Shown here: positions 9,800-19,903 of the stretch, one piece after another | Layout: the number at the start of each line of letters is the position of its first letter | Numbering within the stretch: the first letter of the stretch is position 1 | From: a virus | DNA length: 64,000 nucleotides | Virus record (IMG/VR): IMGVR_UViG_3300015360_000029 | Location: 1-64,000 of that record | Reading direction: 5' to 3' (one strand) | Position numbers and translations under genes: made by a program | The notes under the pieces: model-generated | The model's input: only the letters and a program-made list of their open reading frames with translations | Databases searched by the model: none | What the model was told of the DNA's origin: nothing

Positions 9800-12700
9800 T
9801 TATTCGTACTGTAACGCGGCCGACGCAATGTTTGCAACTTTGATTGAGTACGCAGCCAGACGTGAAGTCTTGAATAGATCCGTCAATTCTAAATTGTTCG
9901 CGAGGATGTCGTTCAACGCAGCAAAAAAGATCTCATTGATCTGAACTGGTTTCGCTGATATCCAAATGTCAGTCATTGTTTGTCTAGTGCTCTCTGGAGT
10001 GTCGAACCACGTTTCAGATTCATTGAAATTCAAGAACTCAATGAAGTCAGATGGGTATACACCATCAGAATTCGCTGGTACGTTTGTATTCGTTAACTTT
10101 GTATTTACGATCGTGTCGGTAACAGAAGAAACCAACAGATCCTGAGGAGCTAAGGTTTGTTCGGTCTTGAACCCGTACCTTGAAGAGCTTCCGTTCCGTT
10201 CATCATACAGCACTCGTCTAAGAGAAGGTACTGGGTTCGCAGCCAGATCTTGACCAGCAAGACTGTCAGTAAGTTTCAACCAAAGAGCTTCTGGGATTCG
10301 CGTTCGCTGCCCAGATCGAATCAACATCCATTCTGTGTGCGTGTCTTTCAGATCGAGCTGCTCAGGATCATCGCGCAGCGTGAAGTTCCGAGTGAAGCGA
10401 AGCTTGAACGTATCATCTTTTGCAACGACGTACGAGAGACCCGAGAGAGTAATCGCATCGTACCTATTCGGATACGAAACACCGCCGATCGTTTCGGCTT
10501 CAAGGAAATTTTGGAATGTCAAGTAATTAGGCGGGCCAGCGCGAAGGTTCTGAACGATTGCTTGAACTGATTGCTTCTTTCCAAAGGCAACTGTGCTCTT
10601 GTTCTTCACCCAGAAATAGTATGTAATTGAGCTGATTGATCCTTCGATGTCGCGAACTGGTAGAGATACGTACTCAAAATCTTTCTTGTATTGCGATTGA
10701 AATGTCAGGTCGTCTGTAATTGCGGGATCGAACGCGATTTCGGCAGCTGTCGGTTCGTAATGCCGAATGATGATTTTCGCAGTCGAACCAGCATTTACAT
10801 TCGTGATCACGAGCGTGTTCCCGTCGATCGTGAATGACGCAGCTAGCTGAGTGATTCCGTTCACGTACACAGAAGTACGAGCGCTATCGATGTTCTCAGC
10901 GTTCTCGATCGTCAATGATCCGTTGGTGAGTTGTACACTTGAAAGAATTGTATTTCGAAGTACAGCCCAATCGGCCCAAGTAGTGTAATACTTTTCGATG
11001 ATCGTTCCATCGTTCAATGTTAGCGGAGCCCTTGAGTACGAGACAGCATCTTGAATCTGAGCCAATGACGCTTGAATCGATTGGTACTCTCCAACGTATG
11101 GCTTCCACGACGAATTCCGCTGGCGCCCATCAGCATCGAGTTCCGCTTGAGTTGGCACACTCCATGCTCGCCACCCTGGTGCTTCGATCTGTACGAACGA
11201 AGATGATGTACGAACGAAGTACTTCCTGCCGTTCTGAACACCTTCTAGAACTTTCAAGAAGTTCCCAAGTGTAGATGACGCAAGTACCCAAGAACCGACA
11301 CTCGCAACGTACACACCATTTTGCGACGCGACAGTTTGATTCTTGACCAGAACGCGATTCCCAGCGACCAAAGTGATTCCATCGACCGTTTGAAGACCTG
11401 TGAATGTGATGTTTGAATTCGTCCCAACGCGAACATCTGGGATCGAGATGTACCCGTAGAACAGAGCAATGTTCGCACCGTATGCAGAATCATCTGGATT
11501 GTTCGTAGCGATCGACAGGGTCCCAGTTGATGGAACTACTTCAGACGTTGAAACAGCATCCCTGGCGGCGATCGAGGACCCCAGGGCAGCGACGATTGAA
11601 GTTACGACAGCAGTCCCAGCGTACGCAGAATTCGACACGTTCACGAGAACAGAAACACGGATCCCGAATGACGTGAAATCGTACACGAGAGTCTGACCTG
11701 AAGCGAGACTCATCGTTGGGATTCCAACAGTCAAAGGTGTTGGGTCGATCAATGTGTACAGCACGATTTCTTCAGCGCCGAAGTCGGTTTGAAGATTTAG
11801 CGAGACTGCGTACTCCGAACTCACAGCTACACCGTCTGAGTCAAGACGCGATACGCCCACAGTCACAGGTGCTGAGAACACAAGATCGCCGACGAGACCC
11901 GTGTACGACAACATCGAGATCCCGACAGTGAAGTTCGGTACCGCGGCAATATTGCCAACGAACTTCTTCGAGAATTGATTCGTCACGATCGCTTCACTCA
12001 GCGGTTTTGGGTCAGAAGTCTTTGGGTCCCAAAGACCGATGCGCATCCCGGCTTCGATGTTGAAACTTGCGAACGTTGCTGTTTCGAGCCACATCGTTCC
12101 GTCATCGTCGATGTTCAATTGATCTTCAAACGAACCATTGAACGATGGGTGTGCATTCGCGTTCGGAACGCCTGCTTCGGACCAAGCGATCGGACGGATG
12201 CTCCATTGTCGATCACGTAAGTACGTTTCTTCGAGAGCAACTTCACCAGCTGCTTTTGTCGCAGAATCGAGATCAGCATCACCAGCTTGTGTCAGCGCTA
12301 GTGCATTGTATTGTTCCGGCGGTACCTCTGATCGAACCCATTCGTACACATCGATCGAAGCGAAGTCAGCAGTCGCACCCCAGCGAGATAGGCGCTCTGC
12401 TCGCGATGGGAAAACTGTGTCATCATAGTACTGAATGTACGAAAGATTTGTTGTATCGAACCACACGCGCCCAAGCTCGTTGTCGCCCCAAGGACGAAGC
12501 GGATCATACGAGTTGTTGTTCACAACTTGAGTGCTGAAGTTGTACTTCGCAGGGTTCAGCGACGAGATGATGTTCACAGATTCCATCGCCGACGGGGTGT
12601 GCTGCCCTGCTGCAGGATGCCAATGCGGGATCTCTTCGATCAATTCGTCGTCGGCGTAATTGAAGAGCTTCACAGGATTGTACTTCGGCACAGCCGCCCC

Positions 12701-15700
12701 GTACCCAACAACACTGAGATTTCCGCCTTTTACATGTTGGATTGTCGCTGCATTCACACGGCGCCCGATGAGCTCGTACGTGTACGAGACAAATGGGCTG
12801 CGTCTACCGTACCAAGATCCGCCTTGTGATCCTTCTTGAATTTCAATGAAGCTTGTATTATTCAATTCGCTGAGTGTGTTCAACTCCAATACACGAGTCC
12901 AAGTACCAGAGCTGATAACTGTGTACACACCGTTTTCTAACGATAAAGATTGATTCTTTATCAGAACTCTGTCGCCGACAATCAACGAAACGCCGTCGAG
13001 ATTTGGAGTGCTGGCGAGAGATCGAATGATGTTTCCTGTACTGCCAGCTCGAACGAAGAACTTCACATTTCCAATTTGAAGACGATCAGCGATACCGCCA
13101 AGATCAACAATCTCGCCGGCCGATACAGACTTCGTGAACGTACCGATCACTTCGGCTTTGAAGTACGCATCTTGATCTAGATCATCGATGCTGAACCAAC
13201 GTGATTCGTCAATGCGCGAGATCTGCGTAAAGTTCGGAAGTTCGAAGCCTGGCCGCGCATCGAACTGAAGCTGCGTGAACTGCTGAAGGGTATCGCCAAC
13301 ATTCAACTTCATTTCTGGATACGAAAGTTGTCTCGAATCTCCGTACTGAGCAATCTTGTACGCCCAGAATTCATCGATCTTGGCATCTTTGAACCTGTCG
13401 TTGTTTAAGTATGCGCCGATCGAAAGGTTCGTACCTTTCGCCTGAATCAGACCTCGCCAAAAGTTGAATTGCGATTTGTCAGAGATGTCAAGATTACTGA
13501 AGTAATCTTTCTTGTTGAACCCGAGCAATGACAGCGAATGCTGCGACGTAAGATTATTTTCAAATGCGCGATTCGCATCGTAAAAGTTCGTGATATTATC
13601 TGTTGATGCCTGAAGATTCTGTCGAACTTCATTTCCGACAAGATAATGCCCACCGAATTCAGGGCGAAATGTTTGAACTGCTTGACGGCGCCCGTTCAAG
13701 TTGTACGTCTGAATGCGCGCACCTGAAAACGGATCGTATAGAAGTCCTTTCGAAATGGAATCTTCTACGAAATACTTGAACACGAAGAGATGCTCGTACT
13801 CGTCGATTGTGGCGTGTACTGAAAACATTGGGGAATTTCCGCTGATGCTTGATTCTAAGTTCCCGCGAATGATGTTCAATTCATTAGATTGAAGTCGAAC
13901 ACCAGTGATGTCAAACACCCCAGGATCTGCTGTGATGTCGAACAACGATGTATCAATGAATTGAGAAAGAAGACCCATATCTTGTCGAACCCAGATCTTA
14001 TCCATGAACGGATTGACGATATGGCCTTGTCTAATATCAATTCCGCGGTAGCATCGATCAATGAACTTCTCGATTTCGAGCTGCCAAGTCCTAGATCTAC
14101 CTGTTTCAGCATCGACGTTATTCATCGGGTCTTGATTGAATACCCATCCTTCATCTGACAAGAGCTGAGAGTACCCGAACAAGAAACTCACTACGTTTTG
14201 AATGCCAACGATCGTCAACGGAAGGTACGTTTGAACTGTAGATACTACATCAGTGTACTGCTTCCAAATCGTATTCGTAACAGATTGATCAAGCACATTG
14301 AAAGTTTGAAACGACGAATTCGTGTCTAGAGCGTAATACGAAACATTCAAGTACCTTGGGTTGTATCCTTCGATGTTGAATACCCAATCAGCCCCGTTTG
14401 TCGTCGGGGCGAATCCACTCACAGGCATAGAAACTTTTGAGCCGAATTGCTGAACTGTAATTCGAAGACCCTGAACCCAAAGGCTCTTAGCAAGACTGTT
14501 CTTCTTGAACAGCAGATCAAAACTCGACGATGAAAGGGTGTCATCAGCAGTTCGAACCTTCAGATCGTCTGTGGATACGAGACCACCAGCTCGATGTCCA
14601 AGATTCACATCCCAACCACGATAAGCATCGATCGCGTAACTATCCGTTGTATCCACAGAAAGTTCACGAAGGGCATTTGTGAATGTTTGGCCGAAACCAA
14701 GGTACTGATGCCGAATCGCAGGGATGAATGTAACTCCGCCAGTACTGCTCAGCTCAAAGGTATCGCCGATGTGGAACGGCACGCCCCTGTCTTGAATCAG
14801 AATTGACAAAGAACCAATCGATGTAAGGACCCCTTCACGAGCGTACCCGAGCACAAGTCCATCGGCGCCACGAATTGTGAAGTTCTGATATCGGTTCGAT
14901 CCAGCAACTTCGTATGCATCGTATTTGATCGAAACCGAATTCGGTCCGCTGATCGTAGCATTCGCTGAATCGCGTTCGATCACGCGATTCAGATCGCCGT
15001 GAAGTCGGAATCGTTTGTGTCCTGGTGTATTCAGGTCGTACCCGTCGTATACGATCCCGTCAACTTGAACCCAATTGAATCCCCAGCAGAACCCAAGGAA
15101 TAACATTGGGTCATGTCTGAATAGAGCACGAGCAAGAGAGTATCCGAACTCCATAGTGCTGTACCAAACAGTTTCAACTGGCGCGCCTTCACCGAATGTG
15201 TATGGTGCTTCGATGCCCGTCGGCATCACCGTAGTTAGTGCGTTCTGAGATTGTGGATTCGAGGTAGGGACGTATGGTGGCAACACGTCATCGCGAATTG
15301 TGTCAACGCTAAGTCTAAAGTTCGCGCCACGGATAACTTTGATGTCTGCCCAAAGTATGTCGGACCAGTACCGAACTTGTTTGAATAGCACTGCATTAGA
15401 AGGACCAATAGGATTCGCTGTCAAGATCCAAACAGTATTGTATCTTGTCAAACCTTCGATCACTGAAACGAATGTATCTTTCACCAACGGAATTGTAGCT
15501 CGTGTCCAGAATCCACTTTGGACAACCCAGATACCGTTATTTGCAGCTGTCGGTTCATTTTGAAGAAGCACTAAATTACCAGGAATTACTGTGACACTGT
15601 CAATGATCTGCGATCCATTCCTATTGGTAAAAGAACCATCAGTCTTTACAACGCGAACAGTTCCGCCGCTAGTGTACAGTTCTGTTGTTTGTGGATTCAA

Positions 15701-18700
15701 AAGTTCGTCGATCGTGAGATACGGTTCGTATGTCGGAAGCCAGAGTGGTGAAGCTGCCCAAGTTTGATATGTACTGAACCCAAGTAACTTCCACGGTTCA
15801 AAATTTGGGCGCTCAGTCGGAATCACAGTTGGAAATTGCGCTTGATGTGTTTTTAGCACATTCGTCCAGCGAGCAGGAACAACGCTTGGATATCCAGCCG
15901 GAAAATTCATGCTTGAAGCATTCGAATAATTCCAAGAAAGCGAATTCGATGCAACGTAGTCAGAGCCAAGAGGATTCAAGCCGTTGTTCGCCGCGAACGT
16001 AAAGAGCTCGCGCTTCAATTGATCTTTGAAAATTGGATCGATCAACAATGGAGCAAAATCAATTTTACGAGCATTCGGATTGATACCATCGAACAATCGA
16101 GTTTCGACAAGAAGACGAAGGCGATTCAAAAGGTCCGCAAAGTTCACGACACGCCAGAATTGTGTCGTCCCAGTTTGAATGTCCCAATTCAAAGTGCTAT
16201 TGTTCCAGATGCTGATCACATTTGCGATACGATCGTACCATTTGAATCCATCGTTAGGAAGTATTGGAATGTCGGCATCACCATCCACATCGAAAGCAAG
16301 CATTTGAACATCAGCACCACTCGGGCGCAACCAAAGTGAGCCGCGATATGGAAGAGTCGGTTCTGTATTATTGAACGATCCAACTGCGGGTGTGATTGTA
16401 AAATCGGAGCGTAGGACTTCGAGCTCGCCAGAGATACCGATCAGCGAGCGCCTGAATTCGAGGTTGTCCGTTTCTAAATGTGAGTTGTGCCCATCATGAT
16501 GTGTAAGCAACACTTGGCCGAGCAAGTTATCAAAAGCGATTTGTGGCTGTACAAGTTCAAGGATACCAAGTTGTGGCAGCGTTGCAGGGATTCCAATAAC
16601 TGCTGATGTTGTATCGTACAGTACAGTACGAACATCTTGATCAAGAGACCGAAGTGCGAGGATATAGTCAAGAAGATCGTTCAACTTCTGATCTTGAATC
16701 GATGTTCCATCGGGATCAACGACAGAAGTCAGAGTATAGTATTGAATGATGTTCTTCTTGAAGATCAATGAAATCGAATTCAAACCTATTTCATACTGCC
16801 TCTGCGCCATGTCGATCATCGAGATCGGTGTGAGATCCCGTTGCATCATAAGCGATGCGAACAGTGTTTGTTGCTCCGACCAATTCTTGATTGAACCACC
16901 GAACGCATAGTTTGAAGATGCACCGATTGGTTGACTTTGAAGAATCCCTCGGAAATGTGAATTCAAAGTTCCTTCAAGGATTTCGTCGCGACTTGAGTTG
17001 TACGGGTTATTGATGAATGGACGAGAAACTTGGTGCGCGCCAACCCCATTCGCATCTGCAGCTTTGCCACCGTAAAGATCATAGATCGCATCTGTTGAAT
17101 CGCGATACACATATCGTGGCCGCTCAAGATTTCCTATTCTCAAGACAAACGCATCGCCGATATCGAACGCAAGAGTTCCAGCAGAAATGAAGCACGAAAA
17201 ATCCGAAGAAGAATATAGGATACCGACAGTAATAACGTTGAATGGTGCCGGCAAAGCGGCTGTCTTCGATCCAAAGACGCTAAACGTCGTTGGCGTGATA
17301 GCTTGAAAAGTCCAGACTTGTTGCTGAGTATATGGCTGAGCTGTAATTCCTGACAATGTTCCCTTTACTGGGCCGATGAATGCGATCGGCGACAATGTAG
17401 GTCCAGAGCTTATTGAGAAGGTGAACGCTTCACCAATGGTGAATGGTATCGTTCTACTGGAAATAAGAACTGAGAATTCTGCTGAAACAAAGCGGACCCC
17501 AACATTGATTTCAGTTGACATCATACCTGAAATTGATCCAGAGATGCTGAACGTAGCAGGTGATGTAGCTGTGAGCGTCCAAGTTTGAATGGCTGACTGG
17601 GCCGTCGTCGGGATCAATTCAGTGATTTTGCCTTTTGTAGCGCCGATAAAGACTTCGTCAACTTCTTCGGATTGTGTGTATCCTGGATGCCAAATTGTTT
17701 TCAGTGCAGAACCAACTTTGTAGAATAGCAAATCACCATCCGCATCGACCAGACCGTGATCGAAGATATAATCTGCGCTATCTGAAGAACTTAGCTTTAC
17801 ACGACGTTGAAGATCTAGATCGAGCGAAGCTGTCAAATCTTCAACGTAATAAAACACAGAACTCACGAGGTTCGAGTGTGTGCCATCGTATCGGAACAGA
17901 TCGAACATTGGAAGCTGATTGAATTCTGTTTTCGTCTGCTTGAAGCTGACCCCAGCGAGCCCGACGATTTTTTCAGCTGGGGCACCTGCGGCAATGAACG
18001 AATTCAGCTGCAGAATTGAAGAGTACTCGATGATTGGGCAATCAGCTTGAAGTACGTTCGCCCGCGAAATTCCAAGAGTATCAAGATCTGAGCGATGGAT
18101 CCAGAAATTCCCCTCTTGCCAATCGTTTGTGTTATTTGCTGTAAGAACACCAGCTGGCCAAGAATTCCCAGGACCAGAAGTGAACAACCTGCCGCCGTTG
18201 ATTGATCCGCTTCGCACCCAAACTCGAGCTTGCTGAACGATGTTCACGCCAGCGTAATCTGCCGCCCGCACCCAAGTTTGTGCTCTGACAATGTAAATTC
18301 CGTTCTCAGCCGATGAACTGTTCTTCACGAGAACTCGAACACCTTCGCTAAGAAGAATACCATCAATCGACTGATACGTCTTCAATGAGTTGATGTTCTT
18401 GAATCGACCCTTGACGCCAGCTGAAATTGAGAACGTGATATTGTACGTTGATGATAAGAATACCGTATCAATAAAGAACGTATCACCGGTCGAGAATCCT
18501 TCGTGCGAAGTCCAAACTCCATTAGAATCATAGATTGGATTCCGCGAAATTGCGAATGTCATCAATGTTACAATGGATGATCCATTCGTAACATTGAATG
18601 TGAACGTTTGTTCAGTAGGAACACTCGTAACAGGAGTAGCATTAAGATTGTATGTGAATGACTTGATGCCTGATGAATTCAAGAGCCCAGATGTAGTGAA

Positions 18701-19345
18701 TGCCCCGAGAGCTACATCCGCCGTAATTTTGAATTGCGTAGGTGACAAGAATTCGACGGTGAATGATTGATCTTCGAAACCAGTGCCAGTTCGAATAATC
18801 GCGCCAGTTGTAGCAACAAGAACATTGAGCTTGTTCAGATCAGCCGGCTTCGGCGGGGCGATTACGTAATATTCAGGCGCCAGATCTGGATTCCAAGCAA
18901 GCACAGGCTTTGTTGGGAGTGAATTCGCAACCCAGAAGTAGTTATAGAAGTTCGCGAACTTGTCGATGTCGATTGGTGGAAGGTAGTTGTTCGATTGCGA
19001 ATACAACCATTCGAGAGATTCAGCTGAAATTCCAAGAGCCTTAGCCTTGTTCACGATGTCTTGAACAGTGAACGCATACCGCTCGCTCCCAAGAGTAAAA
19101 TTCAACACAGGCACGATCGCATTGATGTCACGTTCAACCGTCGGTTGTGTAATCTTTATTGATTTGTCATCGATTGACGATGGTTTCTGCCCGATGTACC
19201 CGTACAATGGAACTGACTCATCGTGAGTCATGTGCCGATTGAACAAGTTGTCGATGAGACCCTTGATTACAGGGTTCCGAAGATTCTGCGGAACGTACTG
19301 AATTAAGTCATTAAAAGGAATCGAATAGTCAAGTTTCTGTGCCAT
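9800..19345 (-). CDS. Giant baseplate wedge-like structural protein (3181 aa), gp7-like candidate
   Basis: A single uninterrupted 9.5-kb frame. The N-terminus ('MAQKLDYSIPFNDLIQYVPQ...VPLYGYIG...INAIVPVLNFTLG...PPIDIDKFANFYNYFW') matches the type of very large structural protein that follows gp6 in some T4-like phages; T4 gp7 (1032 aa) is the positional counterpart. At least four copies of the fibre module 'G(D/N)RVLVKN...NG(I/V)Y-x-V...W' are seen at about 18250-18400, 15490-15590, 12890-13000 and 11270-11400. A tandem pair of the GD-F module lies at about 17140-17620, with looser copies at 14740-14890 and 18400-18780. It has its own late promoter at 19374. It is likely a baseplate arm decorated with repeated beta modules. 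Confidence 0.65.
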   Translation of the reverse strand: MAQKLDYSIPFNDLIQYVPQNLRNPVIKGLIDNLFNRHMTHDESVPLYGYIGQKPSSIDDKSIKITQPTVERDINAIVPVLNFTLGSERYAFTVQDIVNKAKALGISAESLEWLYSQSNNYLPPIDIDKFANFYNYFWVANSLPTKPVLAWNPDLAPEYYVIAPPKPADLNKLNVLVATTGAIIRTGTGFEDQSFTVEFLSPTQFKITADVALGAFTTSGLLNSSGIKSFTYNLNATPVTSVPTEQTFTFNVTNGSSIVTLMTFAISRNPIYDSNGVWTSHEGFSTGDTFFIDTVFLSSTYNITFSISAGVKGRFKNINSLKTYQSIDGILLSEGVRVLVKNSSSAENGIYIVRAQTWVRAADYAGVNIVQQARVWVRSGSINGGRLFTSGPGNSWPAGVLTANNTNDWQEGNFWIHRSDLDTLGISRANVLQADCPIIEYSSILQLNSFIAAGAPAEKIVGLAGVSFKQTKTEFNQLPMFDLFRYDGTHSNLVSSVFYYVEDLTASLDLDLQRRVKLSSSDSADYIFDHGLVDADGDLLFYKVGSALKTIWHPGYTQSEEVDEVFIGATKGKITELIPTTAQSAIQTWTLTATSPATFSISGSISGMMSTEINVGVRFVSAEFSVLISSRTIPFTIGEAFTFSISSGPTLSPIAFIGPVKGTLSGITAQPYTQQQVWTFQAITPTTFSVFGSKTAALPAPFNVITVGILYSSSDFSCFISAGTLAFDIGDAFVLRIGNLERPRYVYRDSTDAIYDLYGGKAADANGVGAHQVSRPFINNPYNSSRDEILEGTLNSHFRGILQSQPIGASSNYAFGGSIKNWSEQQTLFASLMMQRDLTPISMIDMAQRQYEIGLNSISLIFKKNIIQYYTLTSVVDPDGTSIQDQKLNDLLDYILALRSLDQDVRTVLYDTTSAVIGIPATLPQLGILELVQPQIAFDNLLGQVLLTHHDGHNSHLETDNLEFRRSLIGISGELEVLRSDFTITPAVGSFNNTEPTLPYRGSLWLRPSGADVQMLAFDVDGDADIPILPNDGFKWYDRIANVISIWNNSTLNWDIQTGTTQFWRVVNFADLLNRLRLLVETRLFDGINPNARKIDFAPLLIDPIFKDQLKRELFTFAANNGLNPLGSDYVASNSLSWNYSNASSMNFPAGYPSVVPARWTNVLKTHQAQFPTVIPTERPNFEPWKLLGFSTYQTWAASPLWLPTYEPYLTIDELLNPQTTELYTSGGTVRVVKTDGSFTNRNGSQIIDSVTVIPGNLVLLQNEPTAANNGIWVVQSGFWTRATIPLVKDTFVSVIEGLTRYNTVWILTANPIGPSNAVLFKQVRYWSDILWADIKVIRGANFRLSVDTIRDDVLPPYVPTSNPQSQNALTTVMPTGIEAPYTFGEGAPVETVWYSTMEFGYSLARALFRHDPMLFLGFCWGFNWVQVDGIVYDGYDLNTPGHKRFRLHGDLNRVIERDSANATISGPNSVSIKYDAYEVAGSNRYQNFTIRGADGLVLGYAREGVLTSIGSLSILIQDRGVPFHIGDTFELSSTGGVTFIPAIRHQYLGFGQTFTNALRELSVDTTDSYAIDAYRGWDVNLGHRAGGLVSTDDLKVRTADDTLSSSSFDLLFKKNSLAKSLWVQGLRITVQQFGSKVSMPVSGFAPTTNGADWVFNIEGYNPRYLNVSYYALDTNSSFQTFNVLDQSVTNTIWKQYTDVVSTVQTYLPLTIVGIQNVVSFLFGYSQLLSDEGWVFNQDPMNNVDAETGRSRTWQLEIEKFIDRCYRGIDIRQGHIVNPFMDKIWVRQDMGLLSQFIDTSLFDITADPGVFDITGVRLQSNELNIIRGNLESSISGNSPMFSVHATIDEYEHLFVFKYFVEDSISKGLLYDPFSGARIQTYNLNGRRQAVQTFRPEFGGHYLVGNEVRQNLQASTDNITNFYDANRAFENNLTSQHSLSLLGFNKKDYFSNLDISDKSQFNFWRGLIQAKGTNLSIGAYLNNDRFKDAKIDEFWAYKIAQYGDSRQLSYPEMKLNVGDTLQQFTQLQFDARPGFELPNFTQISRIDESRWFSIDDLDQDAYFKAEVIGTFTKSVSAGEIVDLGGIADRLQIGNVKFFVRAGSTGNIIRSLASTPNLDGVSLIVGDRVLIKNQSLSLENGVYTVISSGTWTRVLELNTLSELNNTSFIEIQEGSQGGSWYGRRSPFVSYTYELIGRRVNAATIQHVKGGNLSVVGYGAAVPKYNPVKLFNYADDELIEEIPHWHPAAGQHTPSAMESVNIISSLNPAKYNFSTQVVNNNSYDPLRPWGDNELGRVWFDTTNLSYIQYYDDTVFPSRAERLSRWGATADFASIDVYEWVRSEVPPEQYNALALTQAGDADLDSATKAAGEVALEETYLRDRQWSIRPIAWSEAGVPNANAHPSFNGSFEDQLNIDDDGTMWLETATFASFNIEAGMRIGLWDPKTSDPKPLSEAIVTNQFSKKFVGNIAAVPNFTVGISMLSYTGLVGDLVFSAPVTVGVSRLDSDGVAVSSEYAVSLNLQTDFGAEEIVLYTLIDPTPLTVGIPTMSLASGQTLVYDFTSFGIRVSVLVNVSNSAYAGTAVVTSIVAALGSSIAARDAVSTSEVVPSTGTLSIATNNPDDSAYGANIALFYGYISIPDVRVGTNSNITFTGLQTVDGITLVAGNRVLVKNQTVASQNGVYVASVGSWVLASSTLGNFLKVLEGVQNGRKYFVRTSSSFVQIEAPGWRAWSVPTQAELDADGRQRNSSWKPYVGEYQSIQASLAQIQDAVSYSRAPLTLNDGTIIEKYYTTWADWAVLRNTILSSVQLTNGSLTIENAENIDSARTSVYVNGITQLAASFTIDGNTLVITNVNAGSTAKIIIRHYEPTAAEIAFDPAITDDLTFQSQYKKDFEYVSLPVRDIEGSISSITYYFWVKNKSTVAFGKKQSVQAIVQNLRAGPPNYLTFQNFLEAETIGGVSYPNRYDAITLSGLSYVVAKDDTFKLRFTRNFTLRDDPEQLDLKDTHTEWMLIRSGQRTRIPEALWLKLTDSLAGQDLAANPVPSLRRVLYDERNGSSSRYGFKTEQTLAPQDLLVSSVTDTIVNTKLTNTNVPANSDGVYPSDFIEFLNFNESETWFDTPESTRQTMTDIWISAKPVQINEIFFAALNDILANNLELTDLFKTSRLAAYSIKVANIASAALQYE

Positions 19346-19373
19346 GCCAGCTTACGCTCATCAAGTTGATAAG

Positions 19374-19381
19374 CTATTTAC
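19374..19381 (-). promoter_or_regulatory. T4-type late promoter for the giant wedge gene
   Basis: Minus-strand GTAAATAG lies in the 63-base gap upstream of the start at 19345, with the usual spacing to the gene. Confidence 0.6.
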
Positions 19382-19408
19382 GAAGCTTGGCAGTTCTTGA
19401 AATTTGGG

Positions 19409-19903
19409 TCAATCTTGAATCACAAGGTCCTTGCGAACTAGCAGCGTCACTTTATGTCCTTTGAAAGTGCGTTTCGCATTTCCCGTGAAATTGATTATTT
19501 GTGTTTCCATTGGGACAACTCGATGTTCGTCATTGGTGCAATCAACGTACCCAAGCTTCTTCGCTTCGCGCTGAACCAATCTGGCGTACAGCGAGATCCT
19601 CGATGGTTCTGAATCTTTCGCTGTGAACATCATCGATTTTGGATTCTTATCCTTTACTAGCTTTCGCAAAATTGCAAGAATCGTTCCCATGATTCGAACC
19701 CCGATGTTCTTTGATGGATCATCATCATTCGTGACATCCCAAGTGCCTTTGCGCTTGAAATGAATCTTCGTGACGTGAATATATTTTTCGGCGATGAACG
19801 AAACCATCTCTCCTGTTTCATCTTTGAAAGACGCTATCCAATCATCATCATCATCTTCAATTTCGAAGTGATACGCATCATCGAACAATTCTTGAACGAT
19901 CAT
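19409..19903 (-). CDS. Unknown small protein between gp6 and the giant wedge gene (164 aa)
   Basis: It starts MIVQELFDDAYHFEIEDDDD and is very acidic at the N-terminus. The middle has 'VRIMGTILAILRKLVKDKNPKSMMFTA...SRISLYARLVQREAKKLGY', a pattern (helix, F-T-A, S-R-x-x-L-Y) seen in small T4-like phage proteins of unknown function, perhaps with an acetyltransferase-like fold. Its start overlaps the stop of gp6 (ATGA). It sits in the same kind of position as the capsid-tagged cargo genes elsewhere in the window, but its N-terminus does not clearly match the tag. Function unknown. Confidence 0.5.
   Translation of the reverse strand: MIVQELFDDAYHFEIEDDDDDWIASFKDETGEMVSFIAEKYIHVTKIHFKRKGTWDVTNDDDPSKNIGVRIMGTILAILRKLVKDKNPKSMMFTAKDSEPSRISLYARLVQREAKKLGYVDCTNDEHRVVPMETQIINFTGNAKRTFKGHKVTLLVRKDLVIQD

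Noticed and set aside
12145-12537. Plus-strand open frame of 130 codons
   Set aside because: Lies entirely inside the 3181-aa gene, is rich in Ser/Arg/His, and has no ribosome site or promoter: a shadow frame.
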